This document shows, in pieces, positions 9,727 to 18,762 of a stretch of DNA of 64,000 nucleotides. Both the position numbers and the translations under genes were made by a program. How positions within the stretch are numbered: position 1 is the first letter of the stretch; every line of letters starts with the position of its first letter. Under the pieces are notes generated by a model, which was not told where the DNA came from, made no database searches, and saw only the letters and a program-made list of their open reading frames with translations. Source of the stretch: Ignavibacteriota bacterium (GTDB lineage Bacteria > Bacteroidota > Ignavibacteria > Ignavibacteriales > Ignavibacteriaceae); the NCBI GenBank assembly GCA_013285425.1, contig CP053447.1, positions 3,292,001 to 3,356,000 on the forward strand, read 5' to 3'.

Positions 9727-11079
9727 TTAATAAATCTTTTTCAACACGGCATCTTTAAAGTAGTGAATGACAATCTCATCAAATTGATAACCCTTTTCAG
9801 CCATTACAGCTGCACCTATTTGACAAAGCCCTACACCATGTCCCCATCCTGCTCCGCGTAAAATAAATTTTTCAGGAACTCCGTTAACATCTCCAAACTT
9901 TTCAACAATAAATGCGGAGCTGTAAAGATGCGTTTCTGAAAGCATTCTTCTTATCTCAAGCTCTTTTCCGACAGTTAAAGTTTTATCAGTTCCAATTATT
10001 TTCAGTTTAATCAGACGTGATGAAAATCCTCTTTCAACGGGAATAAGGTCTTTAATAAATCCAAAATCAATTCCGCTTTTCTTTCTAATAAGGGCTGATA
10101 ATTCCTGTTGAGTATAATGCACTTCCCACCGATAAAAATCTTTTGTTTCCTGATCGTAATCCAAAAGAATTTGATTTAATATTTTCTGATCTGTTGTATT
10201 GCAGAAAGCGGGCGGACTTGCCTTAATCCACTTTTCAGCATTTTGCTCTATAGAAAAATCATCATCAAAATCATCAGCAACAAATTTATAATCATAAACC
10301 GAGCTTAAGGAAGGATGTTTTACCGGTTCCCAGACGTTTTCAAAAGATTCTGATATTCCGCCGCAAGATTTTGAAAAGCGTGCATCAAGTATTTTATTAT
10401 CTTCAAGCAGAACAATGCCGGCGGTTTGTTCGACAGCTTTTCTGACAGCCTCAGAAGTCATTTTGGTTACACCCTGATAACGCTGGCAATGATCATCTGC
10501 ACAAACATCAAATAATTTATGATCCTCTCTGTCGTACCATTTTATATACTCATCTTTTGTTTGATGTGTTGTATGATAATTAATATGTTCGGTTTGTATT
10601 CTTTTGGATTTTTCAATTTGTGCAAGAAGCCAGCTTCGGGAAACAACAGCAGTTGCCTTTAATAATGACAAAGAACATTTTGCACTCATCTCTGATGAGA
10701 TAACACTCATTAAATATTTTTCAATCGGAATAATATTTATTACTGCTATTTTATCATCATCTTTAAGAAGCTTTAATGAGTGTGTAAAGCGCTGTTTTTC
10801 TTTCCGCTCCCAGTGAAACTTTACACCAATTATTACATCACGGATAAGAAAAGATTCATTATCCGGTTCCTGAGGTTCAAAAATTATTTCGTTTGTAATT
10901 TCTATTTTATCCTTATCGCTTTTACAAACGATTCTGCCGTTAATAATTTCTGCTTCAAATTTTCCGCTGAAGAAATTTTTAAATCCGTATGAACTGAAAT
11001 CCCCGTATAATTCAAACTTGATTTTCTTTTCTGTCAGGATTCCAACACTTATTAGCGGTTCGCTTTCATAACCGAGCAT
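9727..11079 (-). CDS. SpoIID/LytB domain protein
   Basis: A 450-residue protein with the SpoIID/LytB domain. The core motif IPIEKYLMSVISSEMS lies at about residues 117-132, followed by SLLKATAVVSRSWLLA. The C-terminal signature RGAGWGHGVGLCQIGAAVMA is near 408-427. SpoIID of spore formers is a lytic transglycosylase acting on denuded peptidoglycan; non-sporulating homologues are thought to trim or modify the wall. No clear signal peptide is seen at the annotated start, which is unusual for a wall enzyme. It is the first gene of the three-gene operon with the GT4 and DUF4922 genes. Confidence 0.9.
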   Translation of the reverse strand: MLGYESEPLISVGILTEKKIKFELYGDFSSYGFKNFFSGKFEAEIINGRIVCKSDKDKIEITNEIIFEPQEPDNESFLIRDVIIGVKFHWERKEKQRFTHSLKLLKDDDKIAVINIIPIEKYLMSVISSEMSAKCSLSLLKATAVVSRSWLLAQIEKSKRIQTEHINYHTTHQTKDEYIKWYDREDHKLFDVCADDHCQRYQGVTKMTSEAVRKAVEQTAGIVLLEDNKILDARFSKSCGGISESFENVWEPVKHPSLSSVYDYKFVADDFDDDFSIEQNAEKWIKASPPAFCNTTDQKILNQILLDYDQETKDFYRWEVHYTQQELSALIRKKSGIDFGFIKDLIPVERGFSSRLIKLKIIGTDKTLTVGKELEIRRMLSETHLYSSAFIVEKFGDVNGVPEKFILRGAGWGHGVGLCQIGAAVMAEKGYQFDEIVIHYFKDAVLKKIY

Positions 11080-11449
11080 TGATAGCCTTTATTTTAAATA
11101 AAGATATTTAATTACCATCAAAATATAAGGATTGTAGCGGTGAATATTTGAGAATAAACCCAACTCATTAGAGGAATTTGGTTTGTCAAAATTCATAATA
11201 TATTAGAACATCATATTATCAGAGTTTACAAAAAACAATCTATAATATATTTGAGAACCTGCAGCCCAAATATCTGTTGTAGCACTCCTTCAAATTGATT
11301 TAGTATATGTGTCCGTGTTTTGTTTATGCTGTTAATAAATAAAATTTGTTTTAGAGCAAACAGAGCTGAAATGATGTTAATAGAAGAGTCTTATTCAATG
11401 GTAATTTAGCCTCAATCTTATTAACTTGTTAAAAACAAAATCAACATTT
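11080..11449. other. Divergent promoter region, no gene seen
   Basis: A very AT-rich 370-nt space between the divergently transcribed SpoIID-like operon and the arginase gene. It must hold promoters for both, but no element could be assigned with confidence. Confidence 0.5.
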
Positions 11450-12373
11450 ATGATCAAACAAACAGAACAAATAGTTTCAATAATTGGTTTCCCGGTTGAT
11501 CTTGGTGCCGGAAGACGAGGCGTTGATATGGGTCCATCTGCTTTAAGAATAGCAGGATTAGAAAGCAAACTAAGAGCATTAGGTTATAAAGTAGAAGATA
11601 CCGGCGATATCAACATTGAAATAATGGAAAGACAAAAAATTATCAATCCAAAGCTTAAGTACCTGAATGAAATTTTAAAAACATCCAGAAAACTTGCTGC
11701 AAGAATTGAAAAAGTTTTAGAGCAGAATAAGTTTCCGCTTTGTTTGGGCGGCGATCATTCGATGGCTTTGGGTACGCTGGCGGGAATTTCATCCTACTGC
11801 AGAAAAAATAATTTAACCCTCGGTGTAATATGGATAGATGCTCATGCAGATATGAATACGGATGAAACGACTCCTTCCGGAAATATTCACGGAATGCCGC
11901 TTGCTGCTTCAATGGGGCTTGGGCATCCGGAGCTTGTTGATTTTTACGGATTTGCACCAAAGTTAAAACCGGAAAATTGTACTATTATTGCTGCCAGAAG
12001 TATTGATATTGAGGAAAGAGAAATAATCAAAAAACTTAATCCAGCCGTCTATACTATGAGCGATGTTGATAAACTTGGAATTCATAGAATTATAAGCCGT
12101 GTTTTAAAACAATTCAAAGAAAAGATTGATCATATTCATGTCAGTTTTGATGTTGATAGTGTTGACCCGAATTTTGCACCCGGAGTTGGTACCCCAGTGC
12201 CCGGCGGATTAAATTATCGCGAGGCTCACTTGTTGATGGAATCAATAGCAGAATGCGGATGCATGTCTTCACTTGGTGTTGCGGAGGTGAACCCAATTCT
12301 TGATGTTAAAAACAGCAGCGCTGTTTTTGCCGCTGATTTGATAGCTTCAAGCATGGGTCAAAGAATTTTATAA
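11450..12373 (+). CDS. rocF: Arginase
   Basis: Hydrolyses arginine to ornithine and urea with a binuclear Mn centre. From the ATG at 11450 (307 residues, the usual arginase length) the metal ligands are visible: His103 in GGDHS, Asp130/His132/Asp134 in DAHAD, and Asp234/Asp236 in SFDVDSVDP. The substrate loop GVGTPVPGG follows. A TTG further upstream at 11426 is in frame but would add residues not typical of the family. No Shine-Dalgarno is obvious. The stop overlaps the next start by one base (TAATG), so the two are translationally coupled. Agmatinase is the main alternative, but the length and GTPVPGG context favour arginase. Confidence 0.92.
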   Translation: MIKQTEQIVSIIGFPVDLGAGRRGVDMGPSALRIAGLESKLRALGYKVEDTGDINIEIMERQKIINPKLKYLNEILKTSRKLAARIEKVLEQNKFPLCLGGDHSMALGTLAGISSYCRKNNLTLGVIWIDAHADMNTDETTPSGNIHGMPLAASMGLGHPELVDFYGFAPKLKPENCTIIAARSIDIEEREIIKKLNPAVYTMSDVDKLGIHRIISRVLKQFKEKIDHIHVSFDVDSVDPNFAPGVGTPVPGGLNYREAHLLMESIAECGCMSSLGVAEVNPILDVKNSSAVFAADLIASSMGQRIL

Positions 12374-12897
12374 TGAACTCAAACGAATTTAATAAACTTC
12401 TGATTGTTCTGGCAGTAATTTTATTTTTATTGTTTATCAGCGGAATTTTAACAGCAAACGTTTTAATTATTTCTTCATATCTGTTAATTATTATTGGAAT
12501 AGGATTCTTTTATTCATCATACGCTAAAAAGCATCTTCCCGGAGTTTTTATCGGCTCAGTGCTTTTCTTAAGCGGTTCTGTATTGTTTGTTTTTACAAGA
12601 TATGAGATTATTGGATTCGAAAAGATATTTATACCCGCCTCTTTGTTTATTCTTGGAGTTAGTCTTTTAACAGGTAATTTACTGGTTCGTCTCAACAAAG
12701 CTTCGCTGATTCTTTCAGTCTTAATTATTATTGCAGCTATCTGGCTTATCTGGGATAAAGGAACCGCTAATATAGAATTATTTTCCTCGGCTGTTTTTTC
12801 TATATTAAAAAGTTACTGGTTAATAATAATTTTAGCAGCGGCAGTTATCAGTATGATATCTTATCGGTTCAACCGAAGAATTGATAAAATGAATTAA
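12373..12897 (+). CDS. Small multi-pass membrane protein, function unknown
   Basis: A 174-residue protein made almost entirely of hydrophobic segments, with about five to six predicted membrane spans (about residues 8-30, 33-48, 56-73, 83-102, 111-126 and 147-164). It resembles bacterial DUF5668/LiaF-type membrane proteins only in general character; no motif was recognised. The start overlaps the arginase stop, and the 3' end overlaps the convergent anti-sigma-like gene by 29 nt. Confidence 0.75.
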   Translation: MNSNEFNKLLIVLAVILFLLFISGILTANVLIISSYLLIIIGIGFFYSSYAKKHLPGVFIGSVLFLSGSVLFVFTRYEIIGFEKIFIPASLFILGVSLLTGNLLVRLNKASLILSVLIIIAAIWLIWDKGTANIELFSSAVFSILKSYWLIIILAAAVISMISYRFNRRIDKMN

Positions 12898-14485
12898 CTT
12901 TCTTTTCGTTCAATAAAGATGAACTTGTATTTTTCTTAAGGCTTTTAATTTCATCCAACAAATTGTTTATATCGCCGCTGAGTTTAAAAAACGAAAAGAT
13001 GAGCAGTAAAAACAGCACTGCAATAATTATGTAAGAAACAAACAAGCCTCGTTTAAGTTTTGCTTCACTTCTTTCGTAATGATATCTGAGTGAATCAAAA
13101 TCCTGTTCAATTGCTTTAAACATTTTATCAGCAACACTCCGTTTTGTAATATCCGGTTGCTTTTCAGAATCAGACCCTGAAATCTCTTTTGTTTCCAGTA
13201 CGGCTTTATCTTGAACTTGTTCAGTTGTTTCCTCTGAAATTTTTTCAGTTGATTCAACAACTGTTTCGCTGTCTAATAGAGGTTCAATAGTTTGAGCGTA
13301 TATTCCGGCTGATACAGATTCAATCTGCTGTTCTTCTGATTGTTCAGCCATATCTGAAGACTGTGTTTTAGTCAGCGGTTCTTCAAATGCTTCTTCAATT
13401 TCCTGCTCTTCAGTAAATTGTTCGTTAAATGATTCAACCCCATCAATTACAGTTGATTCAATTATATCATCAATAGATGTTTCGGCTGATGATTCTTTAA
13501 AAGTTTCAATAGTATCAATCGGAGGTGTTTCAATTATAGGTTCTTCAAAAGGTTTTTCGGTAATGTTTTCTATACCGGGCTGCTCAATTTGATCAAAATC
13601 AGTTTCAGTTGAGCTTGTTGATTCATAATCGGGTAAAGCAACATCATCAAGATTAAAAGTTGCTTCCTCAATTTCCATATTGAAATTATCTTCCTCAATA
13701 ATATCCGGAATTTCTGTTTTAATTCCGGCAACCTCTTCAAAATCTCTGTGTTGTTCTGATGTTGATTCCGGAGAGTCATTTAATTCTTCGACCTGCTGCT
13801 TAAACTCTTCTTCAGTAACATCGGGCATTTTTATTTTAATTCCGGTAACCTCTTCAAAATCTCCGTGTTGTTCTGATGTTGATTCCGGAGAGTCATTTAA
13901 TTCTTCGACCTGCTGCTTAAACTCTTCTTCAATAACATCTGGCATTTTTATTTTAATTCCGGCAACCTCTTCAAAATCTCTGTGTTGTTCTGATGTTGAT
14001 TCCGGAGAGTCATTTAATTCTTCGACTTGCTGCTTAAACTCTTCTTCAATAACATCTGGCATTTTTATTTTAATTCCGGTAACCTCTTCAAAATCTCCAT
14101 GCTGTTCAGGAGTTAATTCTGGAAGGTCATTAATTTCTTCAACCTGCTGTTCAGATTCTTCTTCGATAAAATCCGGTTCTTGTGGTAAGTTAATTTCTGC
14201 TTCGGGCGGTATTTGTTTTTCTTCTTCAATAATCTTCTGAGCGCGAATTTCTTCGGTTAACTTAATTAAACGCAAAGCGATCTTATCTTTTAATGATGGA
14301 TCAGGCTGTTCTAATGGAAGCGAAACGGGTAATAGCGAAGCAATACTTTGAAAAGTACCTAATTCATCCCAGGGAAATAAATGTCCTCCATCAATAAATT
14401 CAGAAAGTATTTTTTCATCAGAAGGATCAAGACAGCCCAATGCCTTTGCCTGAAGCAATCCAATTATTTTTTGCTCATCTATCAT
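12869..14485 (-). CDS. Membrane anti-sigma-like protein with tandem repeats
   Basis: A 538-residue protein translated together with an ECF sigma factor (ATGA overlap), which is the standard place for its anti-sigma. Residues 1-85 (including LLQAKALGCLDPSDE) resemble the N-terminal part of RskA-like anti-sigma factors. Most of the rest is a very acidic, Glu/Ser/Thr-rich low-complexity region containing about four 39-residue tandem repeats from about residue 124 to 265. A single membrane span lies at about 479-500, followed by a short tail. Topology would place the N-terminal and repeat regions in the cytoplasm. The anti-sigma role is inferred from position and the N-terminal match; the long spacer is unusual. 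Confidence 0.72.
   Translation of the reverse strand: MIDEQKIIGLLQAKALGCLDPSDEKILSEFIDGGHLFPWDELGTFQSIASLLPVSLPLEQPDPSLKDKIALRLIKLTEEIRAQKIIEEEKQIPPEAEINLPQEPDFIEEESEQQVEEINDLPELTPEQHGDFEEVTGIKIKMPDVIEEEFKQQVEELNDSPESTSEQHRDFEEVAGIKIKMPDVIEEEFKQQVEELNDSPESTSEQHGDFEEVTGIKIKMPDVTEEEFKQQVEELNDSPESTSEQHRDFEEVAGIKTEIPDIIEEDNFNMEIEEATFNLDDVALPDYESTSSTETDFDQIEQPGIENITEKPFEEPIIETPPIDTIETFKESSAETSIDDIIESTVIDGVESFNEQFTEEQEIEEAFEEPLTKTQSSDMAEQSEEQQIESVSAGIYAQTIEPLLDSETVVESTEKISEETTEQVQDKAVLETKEISGSDSEKQPDITKRSVADKMFKAIEQDFDSLRYHYERSEAKLKRGLFVSYIIIAVLFLLLIFSFFKLSGDINNLLDEIKSLKKNTSSSLLNEKKVNSFYQFFG
13721..14112. repeat. 117-bp tandem repeat inside the anti-sigma-like gene
   Basis: The sequence starting AATTCCGG recurs at 13721, 13838, 13955 and 14072, a period of exactly 117 bp (39 codons). 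There are three full copies and a partial fourth that then diverges. Copies alternate between two versions (HGDFEEVTG and HRDFEEVAG), indicating duplication of a 234-bp double unit. Confidence 0.93.
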
Positions 14486-15057
14486 TGGATTCCCTCTTTG
14501 GCAAGGTTTTCCTTTATGCTGTTAAGTGCTACCCGTATTTTAGATTTAACTGTTAAAAGCGGAATGTTCAGTTTGGCAGCAATATCAGATTCTGTTAAAC
14601 TATCGTAATAAGCTAATGATATTACATACTGCTGCGCTTCAGTTAAACTATGAATTGCGAACTGTATTTTTTCTCTATTCAGCAAAATTTTCGATAGATC
14701 GTTTTGCGGTGTATGAATAGAAAGTTTCGGTAAAATAAACTCATCTTCAAAGTCACCGGTATATTCGGGCAACTCTATATTTTGAGCTCTTCTCAAAGTA
14801 TCAAGAGCTTTATTGCGGCATAGATTAATTAATACAGCATAGGGATTATGATGCTCAAAATTTAGCTTGGATGTTTTTTGCCAGATAATCACAAAAACAT
14901 CAGCAAGAACCCCATCAGCGATTGCTGTATCATTTACAATTCTTTTTATAAAAGTAAATAAGACGGGTGAATATCTGTCGTAAAGAGCCTCGAGAGCCTT
15001 TGAGTCTTTGTTTAGAATTCTTTTGAACAGTTCTATGTCATTTAATTCTGTAGTCAA
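14482..15057 (-). CDS. ECF-type RNA polymerase sigma factor
   Basis: A 191-residue sigma-70 family factor of the extracytoplasmic function group. Region 2 (about residues 20-90, including ALYDRYSPVLFTFIKRIV and ADVFVIIWQ) contacts core polymerase and the -10 element. Region 4 (about 130-185, SLTEAQQYVISLAYYDSLTE and the HTH IAAKLNIPLLTVKSKI) reads the -35. It overlaps the downstream anti-sigma-like gene by 4 nt. Its regulon is unknown; the adjacent divergent subtilase gene is a possible target but there is no direct evidence. Confidence 0.93.
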   Translation of the reverse strand: MTTELNDIELFKRILNKDSKALEALYDRYSPVLFTFIKRIVNDTAIADGVLADVFVIIWQKTSKLNFEHHNPYAVLINLCRNKALDTLRRAQNIELPEYTGDFEDEFILPKLSIHTPQNDLSKILLNREKIQFAIHSLTEAQQYVISLAYYDSLTESDIAAKLNIPLLTVKSKIRVALNSIKENLAKEGIQ

Positions 15058-15240
15058 GCGCCTAAAAAATATATTGAACTATTTTTCTTGTTCTAAAAGT
15101 ATAGTCCAATACTTAAAAAAGCAATTTTCTTTTAAAAGATCTTTAGAAAATCTCAAACTTTTCAAAGTAGAAAATCAAAAAATTTGTTGTCTTCAGTTTT
15201 AGTTATTAACTTTCGCTAACAAACAATAAGGAGTGGTACC

Positions 15241-18200
15241 TTGAAACAATTAATACTTTTCCTTGCACTTCTTCTGATTTCATCTACTGGGTTTTCACAG
15301 GTTGAAATAAGCAGCAGACTGCAAGATGCTCTTAACAGAGCAGGACAGGATGATTACCTTCAGGTAATTGTTTTACTTCGTTCTCAGGTTGATCTTGCTA
15401 CCCTGGATCAACAACTTTACACAGAGAAAGCATCATTACAGCAAAGAGCCTATCAGGTTATTACAGCTTTGCAGCAAAATGCTGAAAGAACGCAGGGTGA
15501 ATTAAACAACTACTTTTCATCAAAATACGAATCGGCAGATGTTTATTCGTTTAAATCATTCTGGATTTCTAATATGTTCGTTATAGAAGCAAAACCGAGT
15601 GTTATTTATGAGCTGATGAACAGATTGGATGTAGCAGAGATTGATATTGATGCTTTAATCGAATTAGACAGACCAATTGCCGGCGATGATTATATTCCTG
15701 AAAATACTGAGTCTGTTGAGCCGGGTTTAAGAATAATCAACGCACACCTTCTCTGGGCTCAGGGAATTACCGGTCAGGGCAGATTAGTTATGGGTATTGA
15801 TACTGGTGTTCATCCAAACCATCCAGCTTTGCAGCATAAATGGAGAGGTAATCATGTACCGCATAACCAAGCCTGGTTTGATCCAGGTGGCGGAACAACA
15901 ACCCCAAGCGATTGCGATGGACACGGAAGCCATACCGTAGGTACTATGACAGGCTGGTCGCCGCTTACCGGTGATACTGTTGGGGTTGCACCCGGTGCCG
16001 AATGGATTGCTGCAAAAACTATATGTTCAAGCCCTCATACATCAAACTCAATTGCAGCTTTTCAATGGGCAATGAATCCAGATGGAAATCCGTCAACAAT
16101 TAATGATATGCCGGATGCAATAAGCAATAGCTGGTACGATCCGGATGTTTCAAATGAATGTTCAGGTATTTATAAAACCACCTTAGATGCAGTAGAAGCT
16201 GCTGGTATTGCTGTAATATTTTCTGCCGGAAACAGCGGACCCGGCTCATCAACAATTACAAAACCAAAAAATATAAACACAAACACCGTTAACGTTTTAT
16301 CTACAGCAGCAATTGATGGTGCTCTTTATATCGGCGGTAATAATAACCCTATTGCAAGTTTTTCAAGCCGTGGTCCTTCACTTTGCGGCGGAACCGGCTC
16401 ATTGCTGATAAAACCCGAAGTATCGGCACCTGGTGTTAATGTAAGGTCTTCTGGTTCAGCTACCGGTTATACAGTATTAAGCGGAACCTCTATGGCTGCA
16501 CCGCACGTAGCAGGCGCAGTTGCTCTGCTAAAACAATTTGCTCCGAATTTAACCGGAAAAGAAATTTTAGAGGCTCTTTATAACACAGCAGTTGATCTTG
16601 GCACACCCGGAGAAGATAACAATTATGGAATGGGACTGATTGATGTTTATGCAGCATTTTTAAGTTTGGGTACACCAGACACAACTGCCCCGGATCCAAT
16701 TGTTGATTTATCGGCTGGCTCTCCTACTTCTAATTCTTTAACGCTGCAATGGACCGTTCCTTACGATTCTTCAATGAATGGAGTTACCGGATATGATATT
16801 CGATATTCTACATCTCCTATTAACGATACTACAGCGTTTAATAACGCAACTCAATTACCGTTTACAGCAATGCCTGATACTGCAGGTGCAACAGAGAATT
16901 ATTTAGTTGAAGGATTAAGTGCTGCAACAACATATTATTTTTCTATTAAGTCAAGAGATGTGTGGAGCAACTGGTCAGGATTATCAAATAATGCCAGCGG
17001 AACAACATTAGGCGCTCCGCAAATATCTGTTTCTCCGATGAGCATACATCATACATTAAATCCCGCTGAAATAGTTGTTGATACTGTTACAATATCCAAT
17101 GTTTCTGCAAATCTATCTACTTTAGATTTTACTGTTACATTGGAAAACAATACTTTCCCTGAAAGTTCAATAAGCACCTATCTAATTCCACAGGTTGGAA
17201 ACAGTGCGGATATTAACAGTAACGATGATAAGGATAATCCAAAGGAAATTGGCGGAGTCAGTATTGATGGTCAAGGAGGACCAGATTTATTTGGTTATAA
17301 GTGGATTGATAGTGATGAACCCAACGGACCTCAATATGTTTGGGATGATATTGTTTCTACCGGAACATTAGTAACAAACTGGACTGCAACCAGCACGTTT
17401 AACCCGAAAGATGAAGGATATGCAGGACCGTTTCCATTAGGCTTTAACTTTAAGTTTTATGGAAATATTAAGACTCAGATATATGTCAGTTCAAATGGAG
17501 TAATATTATTTTCACCAATTACGTCTAACATTTATACAAATGCTACAATCCCAAGTACCGCAGTACCAAATGAATTTATCGCACCATTCTGGGATGATCT
17601 TGACGGTGTATCTTCCGGTACGGTTCATTATAAACAAGACGGCAACAGGTTTATAGTGCAGTTTACCGGCTGGCACAGATATTCCAATCAGGGGTCTTTA
17701 ACATTTCAGGTAGTTCTCTACTCAAGCGGCAAGATAATGGTTTATTATAATAATATGAGCGGCACTCTTAACTCGGCTACAATTGGAATTGAAAATGCAG
17801 CAGGTACAGTTGGATTGCTGGTTGCTTACAATGCCAATTATGTTGCCAATAATAAAGCACTGCAATTTTCTGCTGAACCAGAATGGCTTACTAACGACGT
17901 AAGCGGCGGAACATTATTTAATGGCAACAGTGCTAAAGTTGTATTAACATTTAAGAGCGAAGATTTTCCGCTTGGTAATTATTCAATGGATTTGAACATA
18001 GCAAGCAACGACCCCGTTAATCCGCTGGTTACCGTTCCTGTAACAATGCAGATAACAATAATCCCTGTTGAGTTAACAGGATTTACAGCAATTTCAGACA
18101 GAAACAATGTTAATATTAGCTGGTCAACCGCAACAGAAACAAATAACTCGGGATTTCAGGTTGAAAGACAACGCAAAGGATCGGGCGAGTGGACCAATGT

Positions 18201-18636
18201 ATCGTTTGTCAGCGGCAAAGGAACAATAACCGAAGTAACAAATTATAGTTTTATTGATAAGGGACTTGCTGTCGGAAGTTATTCCTACAGATTGAAACAA
18301 ATTGATCTGGATGGAACATTTGAATATTCTCCTGTTATAGAGGTTGATGTAAGCACACCCGATCATTATACGCTTTATCAAAATTATCCAAATCCATTCA
18401 ATCCGGTTACAACAATTGAATATTCACTGCCCGAAAAAGCTGATGTAACAATTTCTATTTACAATACGCTTGGTGAATTGGTCACTACGCTTGTTAACGG
18501 AACAATGGAAGCTGGTTATCAGAAAGCAAGCTTCAATGCTTCAGCATTTACATCCGGTACGTATATTTATCAGATGAAAGCAGTTGGAGAAGGCAAAACC
18601 TTTACCGATACCAAGAAGATGGTTCTGATCAAGTAA
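15241..18636 (+). CDS. T9SS-secreted subtilisin-like serine protease (S8)
   Basis: A 1131-residue exported protease. A TTG start is chosen because AAGGAG lies about 10 nt upstream and the product opens with a clean signal peptide (MKQLILFLALLLISSTGFSQ). The S8 catalytic triad is visible: Asp187 (GIDTGVHPNHP), His228 (DGHGSHTVGT) and Ser417 (SGTSMAAPHVAG). A fibronectin-III-like domain follows at about 480-590. A long beta-rich region comes next. The T9SS type A sorting domain at about 1050-1131 has NYPNPFNPVTTIEYSLP and ends TKKMVLIK. It probably degrades extracellular protein and is released or anchored on the surface. A strong terminator follows. Confidence 0.95.
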   Translation: MKQLILFLALLLISSTGFSQVEISSRLQDALNRAGQDDYLQVIVLLRSQVDLATLDQQLYTEKASLQQRAYQVITALQQNAERTQGELNNYFSSKYESADVYSFKSFWISNMFVIEAKPSVIYELMNRLDVAEIDIDALIELDRPIAGDDYIPENTESVEPGLRIINAHLLWAQGITGQGRLVMGIDTGVHPNHPALQHKWRGNHVPHNQAWFDPGGGTTTPSDCDGHGSHTVGTMTGWSPLTGDTVGVAPGAEWIAAKTICSSPHTSNSIAAFQWAMNPDGNPSTINDMPDAISNSWYDPDVSNECSGIYKTTLDAVEAAGIAVIFSAGNSGPGSSTITKPKNINTNTVNVLSTAAIDGALYIGGNNNPIASFSSRGPSLCGGTGSLLIKPEVSAPGVNVRSSGSATGYTVLSGTSMAAPHVAGAVALLKQFAPNLTGKEILEALYNTAVDLGTPGEDNNYGMGLIDVYAAFLSLGTPDTTAPDPIVDLSAGSPTSNSLTLQWTVPYDSSMNGVTGYDIRYSTSPINDTTAFNNATQLPFTAMPDTAGATENYLVEGLSAATTYYFSIKSRDVWSNWSGLSNNASGTTLGAPQISVSPMSIHHTLNPAEIVVDTVTISNVSANLSTLDFTVTLENNTFPESSISTYLIPQVGNSADINSNDDKDNPKEIGGVSIDGQGGPDLFGYKWIDSDEPNGPQYVWDDIVSTGTLVTNWTATSTFNPKDEGYAGPFPLGFNFKFYGNIKTQIYVSSNGVILFSPITSNIYTNATIPSTAVPNEFIAPFWDDLDGVSSGTVHYKQDGNRFIVQFTGWHRYSNQGSLTFQVVLYSSGKIMVYYNNMSGTLNSATIGIENAAGTVGLLVAYNANYVANNKALQFSAEPEWLTNDVSGGTLFNGNSAKVVLTFKSEDFPLGNYSMDLNIASNDPVNPLVTVPVTMQITIIPVELTGFTAISDRNNVNISWSTATETNNSGFQVERQRKGSGEWTNVSFVSGKGTITEVTNYSFIDKGLAVGSYSYRLKQIDLDGTFEYSPVIEVDVSTPDHYTLYQNYPNPFNPVTTIEYSLPEKADVTISIYNTLGELVTTLVNGTMEAGYQKASFNASAFTSGTYIYQMKAVGEGKTFTDTKKMVLIK

Positions 18637-18656
18637 CTCTGACGAGTGATTATTTT

Positions 18657-18690
18657 AAAAGGCGATTCAAAACAGAATCGCCTTTTTTTG
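18657..18690 (+). terminator. Intrinsic terminator of the subtilase gene
   Basis: The stem AAAGGCGATT / AATCGCCTTT with an 8-nt loop is followed by a run of Ts, 20 nt after the stop codon. Confidence 0.88.
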
Positions 18691-18762
18691 TTATTTCTTA
18701 ACTCTCATTTCACTAATTTTGCACTCAATAATCCAAACCATAAAACATAAAACGGATAAAAG

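Noticed and set aside
13680..14240. A 186-residue plus-strand frame with a repeated Cys/Ser-rich pattern
   Set aside because: It is antisense to the 117-bp tandem repeats of the anti-sigma-like gene and has no independent support.
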